A stretch of 64,000 nt of DNA from Hyposmocoma kahamanoa (taxonomy: Eukaryota > Arthropoda > Insecta > Lepidoptera > Cosmopterigidae): positions 1,033,375 through 1,097,374 of the forward strand of contig NW_020653900.1 of assembly GCF_003589595.1 (NCBI RefSeq). The letters run 5' to 3'. The position numbers were made by a program, and so were the translations under genes. Position 1 is the first letter of the stretch, and every line of letters begins with the position of its first letter. This document shows positions 22,760 through 33,993 of the stretch, piece by piece. The notes below the pieces were generated by a model that saw nothing but the letters and a program-made list of their open reading frames with translations, did not search any database and was not told where the DNA came from.

Positions 22760-25375
22760 ATTCCCTACACTTAGGTATCATAACAGACAAAACTTGTTAA
22801 TGCTGATATTACAAAACTTATATCATTTAAATTTGCAGTTTAACCCCTTCACGGACAGCATGTACATAAATAGTACTGCACTCCGAAAGTTACTTCTTTC
22901 TTTGTGTCGTAGTGTTTCTAACTCACTTACTGATTCAATATAATAATTACGTTTTATGACTGGCAGCTGATCCAGTGAAAATTCTTATATGCATAAAAGA
23001 AAATACGATTGGCATCTACCGTGAGATTACAGTGACAATTAATGTTAACGACTGCGTAAAATGTTTCTATACAAAATGTTGTTTCTTCTTGTGACTGCGA
23101 ACTTGAGAACACACAAATTAAGTTTAAAACTTCGTGTAAACAAAAAATCAATAGTCAAATGTTGTGCTGACTACACAAAATTATTCAAAATTTCTAAAAT
23201 TCTTCCGGTTAGTTCACAACATAAATATCTATATAGGCTTTCAATAACCATAGTGTACAGGAGCGTGGATTTTTCTTGTGTAAGATTGATAATAACTATA
23301 ATACAATGGATCGATAACCTCAGATCGTAAATGTTTAATCCCAAGCGTCACTAACAACTATGGACCTTAAAGAAACGTATTCCCTACCTACTAAACAGCT
23401 GACCAGAGGTTATTAGAAATGGAACTAAAAAATGCCAAGTCAAAAAAAATTTCAACATTATTATTCCACACATTTTGGTTAAATAGTTACATGCTTATCG
23501 CTTACCTGTGTCGATTCCTGAGGTAGCTGCGCGTTGCGGGGGGAGATTAAGTTACGTATCAGTTATGTCGCGCTACACACGTGACAATATTAATAAGATT
23601 TTTCTGGTGATATTCCTTCCTGTCGTGCTTCCCTAAATGAATCATTAATTACTATTTGTAAATCACGAATTATAAATTATGAAGTATGGAATCATAAATT
23701 TTAAGTAGTACTCCTACTAATACACATTTAAATAAAGAAAAACTAAATCCATTACATTAGAAAGGTATCGTTTAAAGTTAAGTCTAAGACACCCACTTCT
23801 GTTCAAATGGTTTTATTATTATACTTTAAAAACTCGTTTAGTTACATGTGCGTGTTGGGTCAAGGATAATTTTAACTAAATATATCTACACTTTATCATA
23901 GTTTATCGAAAATAAGCGTAAGCTTTTCTATGTCCCCTTTCACCTCGTGAAACACAGGGTGTAAGTAAAAAAGACTACATTTAATAAAAACAAAATTATA
24001 TCACTGATTGATATTAAACAATGCGACAAAGAGAGGTTTCATTTATAATATATTCATTTATTTATCTTTCATTATCAGTATTTTTATTAATACATTCATT
24101 AATGAAAATTCTGATAATGAAAGATTTTATCATAAAGTTTTCCATTCATACACCCTGTTTTCATTATACATATAGTGGTGAAAACAAAAAGCAGCTTCAA
24201 TTGTAATGACTACTCTATAAAATTGTGTACACGGAACAAACATTCTACGTACTTAGTTAGGTACTACATAATTAGTAATTATACACTTATATGTAACATC
24301 TATTGACATTCATTTATTTTCCAATTATTTACATTTAATTCTATATTACTAGTTACAGCTCACAAGTGCAGAAGTTTATGTTAGATTCGAATATACGTTA
24401 TACAATTCTCAGAAAATAGGGTTTATTATACATGAGGCTTTTATATACAAAGGAATAATATGAGAAAATGCTCCTTAATTTTTTAAATATGTTTTTTGGC
24501 ACATCTCAAATTGCCACGGTCTACTAACTCACAGATATGTAAACATTAAGTAAATTCATTTGTTCATATACTACAGTTTTTATAACCGTAATTATTATTT
24601 ATATTAATAATATTCATTTAAGACACGAAACAATTAATACTTAACACTTTTCTAACAATTATATAACTGGTGACCAGTCTAGTAATAATAACATTTTATA
24701 TAGTAGTTTTTTTACATGTTTTATGATAACGATGCATTAACGAATGCATTTTTACATTCAACATATTTGACAACATTACGTCGTGGTACATTTTTTTCAA
24801 TACACGAATTCTAGAACTAAATGAATACAAAATTAATTACTTTTGTTTTAATAATACATATTTCGATTTCATTTGCTTTTCATTGATATTGTCAATATTT
24901 CTTGTACTCCATGTTTTATTTTCTCCACTACGTTCATGCCTACTTATTGTTTTAAATACTTATTAATTATGTACAAACTAGAAGCATATCTATTGCTTTG
25001 TATTTGTCTGTCTAATCATACTTGTACAGGTTTTCAATGTTTATTATTTTATAGAAGTGATATTCTTGATTGTTTTTATTACCATGATTAATTAAAAATA
25101 CTCTGTACTATTTACTGTTATTATTATTAATACAAAGGTCGACAACACAACGAAAATTCCTGTCCAATCGATTGCTACAGACAGAGTCTGAGACTCGGAG
25201 CATTTTTTCTTTGTCTTGTTCTATCATTGAGTAAATGAAAATTATACAGGATTATTGACATTCTTGCCTAATAATTAGTACAGGAATTGATAAAGTATAT
25301 TTTACTATACTTCAAGAGAGTAATACATATAAAGTAAATAATAATATTCTTAAATTCTGAAATTATAGTATTATA
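22760..25375. other. Long AT-rich stretch without a recognised gene
   Basis: Apart from the small TIR element at 23947-24164, nothing was supported. The 24200-25140 part is especially AT-rich and low in repeats. Confidence 0.6.
23947..24164. mobile_element. Small palindromic TIR element, ACAGGGTGTA ends
   Basis: TGAAACACAGGGTGTA and TACACCCTGTTTTCA are inverted ends. The centre holds CTTTCATTATCAG ... CTGATAATGAAAG. About 218 bp. Confidence 0.62.
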
Positions 25376-25377
25376 TT

Positions 25378-25387
25378 NNNNNNNNNN
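25378..25387. other. Assembly gap (10 N)
   Basis: Ten undetermined bases. The flanks differ in character (AT-rich left; ATAC-type repeats and R1 remnant right), so the true gap size is unknown. Confidence 0.99.
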
Positions 25388-25689
25388 CGTTTGTGATGAA
25401 GGTTTGCCATTAAAAAAAGTCGCTAGGTGGCTTGCTCTATGATTATGAGGTGTCCTAAGTGGGAATTATTCGAAAAGATACGATACGATACTTGTCAAAA
25501 ACTCAAATGAAAAGTATCAAGTACAAAAATATCGGTATCAAAAGGAAAAGTACTCGATATCAAAAAGTATCGATAGTTTTTCCGTGTCAATCTAAAGCCC
25601 GCAATTTTGTGGCAGTAGACCTCCTTGTAAAAGAGTGTGAGAGAAAAAAGGGAAGTGACCTTAAGTATTTCGTATTACCTTACGTATTA

Positions 25690-25945
25690 CCTTACGTATT
25701 TCTGCTGCCAAGCGGTAGTGTGAGCAACGGTCTGAAAGGTAAAGCTTAATTTATATTGCGGCGGAATGCGCGAGAATACCGCGGAAGATTTTGGCTCGTA
25801 TCTAGTTTGTACATTACACAATTGACCATAAAGTTAATTATACTACGTAACAACAATATCGTTACAAAAATTTGCTTCCATTACATTTCGCCGCAATATA
25901 AATTGAGCCTAAGGGTGCTGGTGAAATTATGGCCACTTAAGAGGG
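25690..25945 (-). repeat. R1 fragment split by a Harbinger-like element
   Basis: TTTCTGCTGCCAAGCGGTAG before the insertion and AAGGGTGCTGGTGAAATTA after it. The rest is missing. Confidence 0.68.
25743..25909. mobile_element. Harbinger-like TIR element (TAA duplication) nested in R1
   Basis: 167 bp. TIRs AGCTTAATTTATATTGCGGC and the inverse CGCAATATAAATTGAGCC. TAA is duplicated at 25740-25742 and 25910-25912. R1 around it reads ...gaaaggTAA | TAAgggtgctgg, where other R1 copies read gggtaagggtgctgg. A diverged, truncated relative starts near 63238 (GGCTCAATTTACATTTCCGC). Confidence 0.8.
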
Positions 25946-26499
25946 AGCAGAGGAAAAATTCCTAATCTTCGATTTGATTTTAGAGGGGTATATCCACTTT
26001 AAAGTTAAAAATAAAATATTGTATGAGTAACTATACGATATATTCAAGCATAGACACTAATCAGAAACATAAAACAATAAAGTTTTCTCGATAGATAAAA
26101 ATCACGAAATGACCTCTAATTTTCACATTTTTTCGATTCATCCTCGAAATGCTACAGGTTATTAGGACAAAAATTAGATAATTAATTATATTTATGCATG
26201 ATCGAGAACTGTCACTACGAATTTTTTTTAATCCCTTTAGTTTTAGAGTTATTCCGCTAAAACGAATTTGGTACTTTTAATGCGCAAAATTCAACATCTC
26301 CTGTCGCATGTCACGCGAGCTTCAGGCATATATTTGTTCCACAAATTTGGGCGGAGACAACTTCAAAACCTTTTTGGCATGCTCCCTCTTAAGACATGTC
26401 AACTTATTCTTATTTTTTTGCTATATCTTGGTAGTTTTAGTAAGTTTACCTCCGCCGTGTTTCTTTTTTCAAATTTTTTTTTCTTTTTCTTTTTTTTCT

Positions 26500-26998
26500 G
26501 ATAATAAGTGACAGGATGAACACGTCGTGCGCATTAGCGCCCATTTACACGAGGCGAAAGTTTTCGCGCGATCGCCTTCATGTACATGGCGAATCTGAAT
26601 TCCATTTACTAGACAACAACATTTAAATTAAAGCCAACCTCGCCCGCGTACAAATAGAGCGTATTTTGCCATTACAGTTAGATGCACGCGGTCACTGTGG
26701 CAACACCTCCGCTCTTCGACCGGGTGAGCGCCATGAAATTCGTGTCAAATAAATGCGCACTTATGGTAAGCGACACATCTATCCATAGCAGTTGCAGTGT
26801 CACTCCGAGCTTTAAATCGCAAAGATCTAAGTGGCATTGCCACTGCACATCACCCAGAGAAGTTAACAAGTCTTAAATATCTGTAAATTCACCAGTACTT
26901 TTCAAAACCGGAACGTAGTAATGCTCACATTACTGCTTGACGGCAAAAATAATGGCAGTATTTCCCTGGACGAACTCTTTCACAAGGAGCTCTGCTTT
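26500..26998 (+). repeat. R1 copy split by a small TIR element
   Basis: Starts GATAATAAGTGACAGGATGA, resumes after the insertion at TATGGTAAGCGACACATC, and ends TTTCACAAGGAGCTCTGCT. Confidence 0.75.
26537..26753. mobile_element. Small TIR element nested in R1
   Basis: Interrupts R1 between gtcgTGCGCATT and TGCGCACTTatggtaagcg. The repeated TGCGCA-TT is a likely 8-9 bp target duplication. The ends AGCGCCCATTTACACG and CGTGTCAAATAAA are imperfect inverted repeats. No coding capacity. Confidence 0.6.
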
Positions 26999-27755
26999 TG
27001 ACCTCTTTATAGCTGCTCTTTTTGACGTTCTGCTTTATTCTGTTCACGGTACGCTATTATTGATCTTTCGCTCTTTATTTTTCCCTCTACCTTCCGTTCA
27101 ATTCCTAAGATGTAATAAGAAAAATATCTCCCACTCAAATATATGATTTGGCATTTACGTTTTGAATAACATGACGTGAATGAGGTATTGAATTTCAATA
27201 CCATATCTGATTAAAACAAGTATAAGCATTTATTGGCAATATTGTGAGATACGAGAACTTGTTTTATTTATAACAGCTTGTTCAATATTAAAATGTTTGA
27301 CATTATCATTCCTGGTATTTTGTGAAGAATGTGCGCAATACTTCAGTGCAGTACACCAAAGGGCGGAAAATTTTCGATCAAAGTAAAAATAGAACTTTTT
27401 TTTGACCTCCGACGCAAAAAGAGAACAACTATACTGCCCGATTTGTTATAAACAACGCATTTGACTTTGATTCGTAACTTTATAGATATTTTGGTACCTA
27501 AGAGCATATGCACACGGCGTGTTTTATACGCGCCGACAACACGCGTATACCCGCTGTAGTCGCGCGAGATTCTAATATTAGTTATGTTTGTTAATATCAG
27601 TTAGTTATTGAAATGAAGCTACTACATGAAATCCTTCACTACACCGCGGCTGCGGCGCATATACGCACAGAATACGCGGGTTTACGGTACCATAAACGCG
27701 GGTTCGTGAAACGCGCGGCACTTTTTCTTTGATGAAGAACGAACGGCAACTTGTT

Positions 27756-28473
27756 GTCTCGTCGGGTTCGTAGCATTTGAACCCAGTGTCGGTTTAAAGT
27801 TGCAACGGAACCCGAATGGGCCCAAATGTGAGTATCGTGTGATCCCGGGACCGGTTGCCCGGGTTCAGTTGCACCTCGAGAGTTGACATTTAATTTGTAT
27901 CGTCTGAAACCGAATTCATTTTCGATAGATAGTGGTGCATTTTCTTTATTTAAGGGGTGATGAACTTGTTTCCGAACACTATTCCACTGAAATATTTTTT
28001 TTAAGGAAACCGATTAATATTCGAAAGAATGTTAATCGATTTTACATATATACGAGTAACTCCTGAATTACATATTATCTAAAAACCGTTGGATTTGGAA
28101 CAAGTTGTAGGTATGACGGGTATTATGCATGATTTTGAAAAATATAATGCATAATTGTGTATTGTATAGAATTAAATAATAAAGCAAAGATTTGGAACGA
28201 TCTATATTGGAACGATATTATTTTATCGGAAACAAGCTTATCACCCCTTAAAGCAACAAAATGTACCAACATCTGTCGAAAATGAATTTAGGTTCAGACG
28301 ATACAAATTTAATGTCATCTCTCGAGGTGCAACTTTACTCGGGCCTGGATGCGAATCATATTTAATTATTTTTGGTAAGTAACCGGTCCCGGGATCACAC
28401 GATACTCGCATTCGTGCTTAACAGGTTCCGTTGCCACTTTAAACCGATTTCAGATGCTACAAACCCGTCTCGC
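27756..28473. mobile_element. Foldback element with long inverted arms
   Basis: Left arm blocks (GGGTTCGTAGCATTTGA, GTTGCAACGGAACCCGAATG, CGTGTGATCCCGGGACCGGT, CACCTCGAGAG, AAGGGGTGATGAACTTG) recur in reverse order and orientation in the right arm to 28473. Arms of about 230 bp flank an AT-rich centre. No ORF. Confidence 0.75.
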
Positions 28474-28869
28474 CTATGTTGACATATAATTTACAACCTA
28501 ATAATGTTTGTTTGCTTGTCCTATTTCCCTGTAAGAATACTGCAGCCTTTATACTGTAGATAAGTATGGGCTCTTATAAGTATATACTCGTAATATGCGC
28601 TCAAGGCCGTTTGTATAACACATTTTCATACATAATCCTGAATTACGATCTCAATTATGAAAAGCACACAAGGCGTGTCTGTAAAGTTGCAACACCAGGT
28701 AAAAAACTGGCAACATCGCAGAAATCGCTATTGTGTAACAAGTATATACATAAAGTCGTAACATCTCAACTACCTGTACTGTAAAAACATTACTGAAAAT
28801 ATCGACATCCCTTTCACGAAGTCTAAAGCACTTTCCTATGCTTCTCTGCAATTATTATTATTAAAACTT

Positions 28870-28955
28870 CGTTTCCGCATTTCGTATTACCGGAAATCGA
28901 TCATGGAACCTCCTACCACTGAGCTAGCTACTGGGCGCTTAGCTCAACGAGAATA
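28870..28955 (-). mobile_element. tRNA-like SINE fragment, reversed
   Basis: The reverse strand reads TAGCTAGCTCAGTGGTAGGA then CATGATCGATTTCCGG, an A box and weak B box. No tail was recognised. Confidence 0.5.
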
Positions 28956-29252
28956 AGATATAACTTAGATAAAGTTTCAGTGATGCGTAATACGATACTT
29001 TTGTGCACAGGTGTTTTGTAGTGAAAGACAATTTTCTCTTATGATAAATTCTGTTGCTTTTCGACTCTAAAACGATGGCAGTAGTGTCAATTTTTGAAGT
29101 CAATGTTCTAGTTATGTATTAAAGAAATGTATTCTAACACAGTGAGAATCTAAAACACATAAAATATGTATCAGTTGTTACACCATAGGTTCCCGAACTG
29201 TTGGGCTGACCGCCCACTTAGGTAAGGTAAAAAATAATTGAAAACACGTATT

Positions 29253-29471
29253 TAACCGACTCCTAAAAAGAAGGAGATCCTCAATTCGCCTGTTTTTTTT
29301 TGTATGTATGTTACGCGATAACTCTTATTATTACGGATTTATGAACCGATTTTGATAATTCTTCTTTTTTTGGATAGAGGGTACCTCGGTAGTGGTCCCA
29401 TTTAAATTTAGAGAAAATATTCCACCTCTAAGGGCGGCAAACTAGGGGATGAATGACTTTTGAGGTCGGTT
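29253..29471 (+). mobile_element. TIR element, AACCGACTTCAAAA family, internally deleted
   Basis: AACCGACTCCTAAAAAGAAG ... TTTTGAGGTCGGTT; about half the usual length. Confidence 0.72.
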
Positions 29472-29570
29472 TTTTTAGTACTCTGTATTGAGATTATTTT
29501 TATATTAATTTCACACAAAAAAATCATAACGAAAAAAAATTGTAGTGTAGTTTATAATACAGATAATTCA

Positions 29571-29790
29571 CTGCCTTTGTGGCCGAACGGTTACCATGCC
29601 GGACTGCCACTCAGAGGTCAGGGTTCGATTCCCGCGTCGGAAGAAATATTTATACAGCATATATTTATTTCTCTCGTGAGTGTGGGTGTAATTTGTGCTT
29701 GTCTATGTGTGTATCACACACACGACGGCACATGGTTTCCCTAGTGCGGGGCTATATTGAGTGTGTGCGTTGTTATTATTATTATTCAGG
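29571..29790 (+). mobile_element. tRNA-derived SINE, family 1
   Basis: GTGGCCGAACGGTTACCATG ... GGGTTCGATTCCCGCGTCGG, then the shared body, ending in (ATT)n near 29780. Confidence 0.82.
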
Positions 29791-29904
29791 TTTTTTTTTT
29801 CAAATGCGGTCGCACCTCCAAGACTGCATCAACGCCTCCTAATTGCTTCCGAAGGCCTCCTACGACTCTTCAACGCCCACTGGTGAGCGGTAGAGACCAC
29901 TTTG

Positions 29905-30114
29905 GGAAACTATGTGTTACACCAAGTAACTCAAAGTTATAGAGCGCAATGATCTAAGGGGCACCCTGAGTAATTTCACCACCAACACCCTCACACCCTT
30001 ATTACCCTTTAAAATCGGAACGCAGTAATGCTCACATTACAGTTTGACGGCCAAAATAGGTAAGGTGGCAGTGTATTACCTCCCAAGACGAAGTGTTCCA
30101 CAAGGACCTCTACT
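29905..30114 (+). repeat. R1 copy, internally deleted
   Basis: GTTACACCAAGTAACTCAAA then GATCTAAGGGGCACC, ending CCACAAGGACCTCTACTG. It is followed at once by an inverted duplicate of its last 17 bases. Confidence 0.72.
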
Positions 30115-30141
30115 GATAAATTAATAGAGGTCCTTGTGGAA
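30096..30141. repeat. Perfect 17-bp inverted repeat at an R1 end
   Basis: TTCCACAAGGACCTCTA (30096-30112) and its exact reverse complement (30125-30141) surround a 12-base loop. The left arm is the R1 terminus. Confidence 0.8.
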
Positions 30142-31174
30142 GTGTGGGAGTGGTAAAGAAGGCTCCACAATTCTTGCGGAAAACGTGTAATGACTTCAGT
30201 ATAACCTATTTTTGGGTTTAAATAGTGATACAAGGCTGCAAAGTTGTTGTTTGACGTGATCAATACAAACAAATGAAACCTGAGCAAGCGAAGCGGTCTA
30301 AGATTGAACCACGACACAAAAATATAATCCTGAGAGTAGCGAGGGTTTCAAGATACGAGACGCAAAACAACTTTGCTGCCGAGCTAAACACACAACTTTT
30401 CGCCTCACCATAGCGAGGAAAATGGTAGATGAAAGAAAAACAGTTGAACTCATGTTGAACTATAACAAATCAGCTTTAATAAACGAAATTAGTTATCGTT
30501 GTCAATTTAATGTCAACAACAATAATAACAATAAAACATAACAATGTATTTATATGTATTACAAATATAACGCAAGACGTAGTTGAACGTGTCATTATGT
30601 TTCTTTTTCATTGAAAGAAAACGTTGCAAGTTCAGATTTTGAAAACCTTTTCCATGCTAGCGTGGTAAAAACGCTTTTGCGCGCAAATTGCTAATGAGAA
30701 CGAAAGCCTTTCCAAAGTAGTAAGGTGAAAAAGAAATTTCTAATGCAAGTCGATGTTAATCATGTTATAGGGACACTTCGCTGCTCGTACCTATATATAG
30801 ACAGCAAGCACACAGCCCAGTGATCCACGTACAACGGTGGAGTGTATCGATTTTTGTTATTTTTAAACCATAGACACCTTCCAGGTACCTTTGGGACAAT
30901 AGGTGAACAGCATCGATAGACATTTATGTTAATATTGCATGATATTATCCCAGTCTTGTATGATTCGTCACGAGTCATGTCTAAAGGATTTAAGGCATAG
31001 CCAACAACGCTAGCCCATAGCTCGTTGAAGACGTCACAAGCCGTCGTAAAGTTTGATAAAGTTAGCTGGTTTTGTCACGTTTTCATCCAACGAACTTCGG
31101 TACTATACTTACTTCTATACAGTGTGATTTTTTAATGAAAAAGAAAACAAGTTTATTTAATGTCAGGATATTTC

Positions 31175-31320
31175 ACCAGTTTTGCGAAATTACTCCATTA
31201 GTTTGTTAGAATTATTAATACAAAGATTGAAGTCTTAGAAAAAAAACCAGCGTCCTCTAGCAAACCGTGCTAGACGGATTTGTTATAAGTGTTCGTATCA
31301 TCTTTGTATTAATAATTATG
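31175..31320 (-). mobile_element. SINE family 2 fragment, reversed
   Basis: AATTATTAATACAAAGATTG followed by CAGCGTCCTCTAGC. A second tail (ATCTTTGTATTAATAATTAT, forward) lies at 31300. The B box is lost. Confidence 0.55.
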
Positions 31321-32154
31321 AAAAAAACATTTTATTAAAGATCATGGCCCATAATCTGACTCGGTTAATTGATGTTTATGAACAAAAGCCATATTAGTTT
31401 TAATGTAAAAAAATATTGAAAATGTACGGAGTTAACATGTAATAAGGCTGTAAATATTTACTGTAAAACTTATTTTAAATTGTGTGAAAACGCTAATTAG
31501 GTTATTGGTAGACTGTTCAAATTAAAGGTCACACTCGTGCGCGATTCCTGCGCGGTCAATTGCGGTAGGAATAAGACCCAAGTCGTTCTCTGAGTGATCA
31601 AGAATAAATACAAAATACACAAACATTTTGCATTATCATGCTTTTTATATGTAAAAAATACATTTTTTATTCCATAACTACCCACAGTAAAGCGACACAT
31701 ACCATTGCAAAGTACTTACACATATTTTTCTATAAATCTATACCATGCCATGGCCATGATCTTTGACTAATTTTGCAGTCCCGATTTATTTCTTCCGATA
31801 CAACATAATGATTCTTACAAGAAAAGAAACACCATTAAAAAAGTAAATATTATTCATTTTTATAGACAATTAATTTGCTTATAGCTTAACAAAAAAATTA
31901 CTATGTCAAATTTGTTTTCACTTACCTAGTGGTTTCTAAGACGGATTTTCCCATCTGTCCTAGTTAAAACAATCACACTGTATGATTACAATCTACTTTA
32001 TTGCACCAAACAAGAACAAAAGAACTATTAATTATTTAAAAGACGAGGAAAGGTAGACTTTTCTCTTACAGCTCAATTTAAGGCAGTGAGAGTAGAAATA
32101 ATAAGTGGGCAACAACTTTCAAGTTAGAAAGAGAGAGAAATATTATATATTAAT

Positions 32155-32435
32155 AGATTTTTTATGATACCAAGAGACGGGACGAACAAGTTGTGCGCCT
32201 GGTTGTAAGCGATACGCCTGTCTATAACAGTTGCAGTGTCTCTCAGAGCTTTAAACCGCAAAGATCTGATTGGCTGCCACTGCGCCCGTCACCCTGAGAC
32301 ATAAGTTGACAAATCCCACGTGTGCCTGTAATTTCACCAGCACCCACCGAAAAACCAGTAATGCCCACATTACTGCTTGGCGGCAGAAACATGTGGCAGT
32401 ACTTCTTTGGACGAATAAGGAATTCAACTGCTACT
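32155..32435 (+). repeat. R1 repeat copy
   Basis: ATACCAAGAGACGGGACGAA ... CTTCTTTGGACGAATAAGG; the last 20 bases are diverged. Confidence 0.78.
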
Positions 32436-32843
32436 AAATAAGTGTGGCAAAGTAGAGAATGAATTCGCTTGTCGAGCACTTTGTAATTCCACAAACTTTT
32501 GAGTTCGATTATTTTTTGTAAAAAGTTACGATTATTTTACTTCATAAACTTCCCTTTTTTACAAGATACAATCATCTTACGTAAGCCTATATACAGGGTC
32601 CAATGCATAATGGAGACTACACCAGAGAACAAAAAGTAACGAGAACGGACACTCTCCGCCCCTCCCTAGCTTTAGATACCGCACCACACCCCGCACATTT
32701 ACAGTCACATTGACTGAACGACAACAAGGTTGTCGGCGAGCCTTTTCGCGCTAAGACGGCTTTGGTATTTGAATATAGTTTTCATTTATTCATTACGAAA
32801 CTTGTACGTCAATATATAACATCATTTTACATTACTATTTATA

Positions 32844-32935
32844 ATGGTCGTGAATTGTGCTGTGTACGGCAGTTTATCATCATCTAAACGGGATAAAGAG
32901 AGAAGTTTCTTTTGATTTCCGTAAGATGAAACGAA
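32844..32935 (+). pseudogene. Broken first exon of a THAP zinc-finger protein (transposase-like)
   Basis: From ATG the frame reads MVVNCAVYGSLSSSKRDKER, SFF, stop, FP, stop, DETK, then a possible donor (gtaagt) at 32936. MxxNCAVxG followed by S-F-x-x-FPxDExx is the start of the THAP C2CH zinc finger. That finger opens P-element transposases and host THAP proteins. Two stops disrupt it: TGA where CGA (Arg) is expected, a typical CpG decay, and TAA where Lys or Glu is expected. The second zinc-binding Cys reads as Ser. I recognised no later exon. A remnant of a P-like transposon or of a host gene are both possible. Confidence 0.52.
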
Positions 32936-33993
32936 GTAAGTAAAAAAAACTTATGACAGAGCCTCATCCAGTTATTGTTTTTTCATTTATTTAGTGCTGA
33001 GTAATACATAATACGATTTATTATATTAATATAATAAGACGCCATAACTTCGTGAGCTATTAGACAAGGGTTTTGAATTTAGTCGAATTTTGAATTTGTA
33101 TTGTCGATAAATATTACGTAGTGAACATACTTAATTATTAAACTAGGTAATGATAAACTTGGACACGTAATCTCAAACACCTGAGTTACCTTATTTAAAA
33201 GTACCTGTCCAAAATATAACATTTTTAGTGCTTTTAATATATGTATATTTTAAATAAATATCCAATATTGTTCTAGTTCAATAAATAAAAATATTGTTTA
33301 ATAAAATGTAAAAACAGGGTTTCGTATCATATTTTCACTAAACAAATATATTGTGTTATCGTAGTTCTCATTTAAAAATGTTATTTTGTACAGTTTTATA
33401 GTATTTAATGTATATATAAATGAATCGTAAATATAAATTACGAAAGCACACAAAATAATCAAATAGCTAACTGTCCTTTTTCTACACATTGCATGCGCAA
33501 AAGATGGGAAGAGACCCATTGTGTCAATTTCAAGAAGCTTATATATAAACTTCTAGGTCATTTTCAGTTGTTCGAACCACAAGCGATTGAAATATTTAGA
33601 ACAAAGAAACTATAGAATCGCTTTGATTTTAATCTTATTTTTTAATTAAACGTTAGCAATAACTAACAAAATATTGTTGTACTCGTTTTACGGCTTGGGA
33701 TTACCTATTAGAAGTCAGAAAATACATTTGCCCGAAATAACGTTAGCTCGACTTTTCATAATGTCAAATGTATTTTTTTTAGAAAGATTACAAAATAAAA
33801 ACTAATTTTGTCTTTGTGAAAAGCATTAAAATTACACGAAAGTGTAACGGTTTTATTATAAATCGGTTTTCGGAATTACGGATATTTGAGTTTACGTTTA
33901 GTTGGAATATCGGTACATTTCTTATAGTACACGCTTATTTTTACATTTGTAGTAATATTTGTATGTATGTATCTGCTCAACTCTCTCTCTCTC

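Larger units (their letters stand above)
30145..33960. other. Sparse region
   Basis: Only the SINE piece near 31175, R1 at 32155 and the THAP remnant at 32844 were recognised. The rest is AT-rich and shows no exon-like segment with splice sites. Confidence 0.55.

Noticed and set aside
30009..30317. Minus-strand frame of 102 codons
   Set aside because: Lies across an R1 copy and its inverted end; no protein match recognised.
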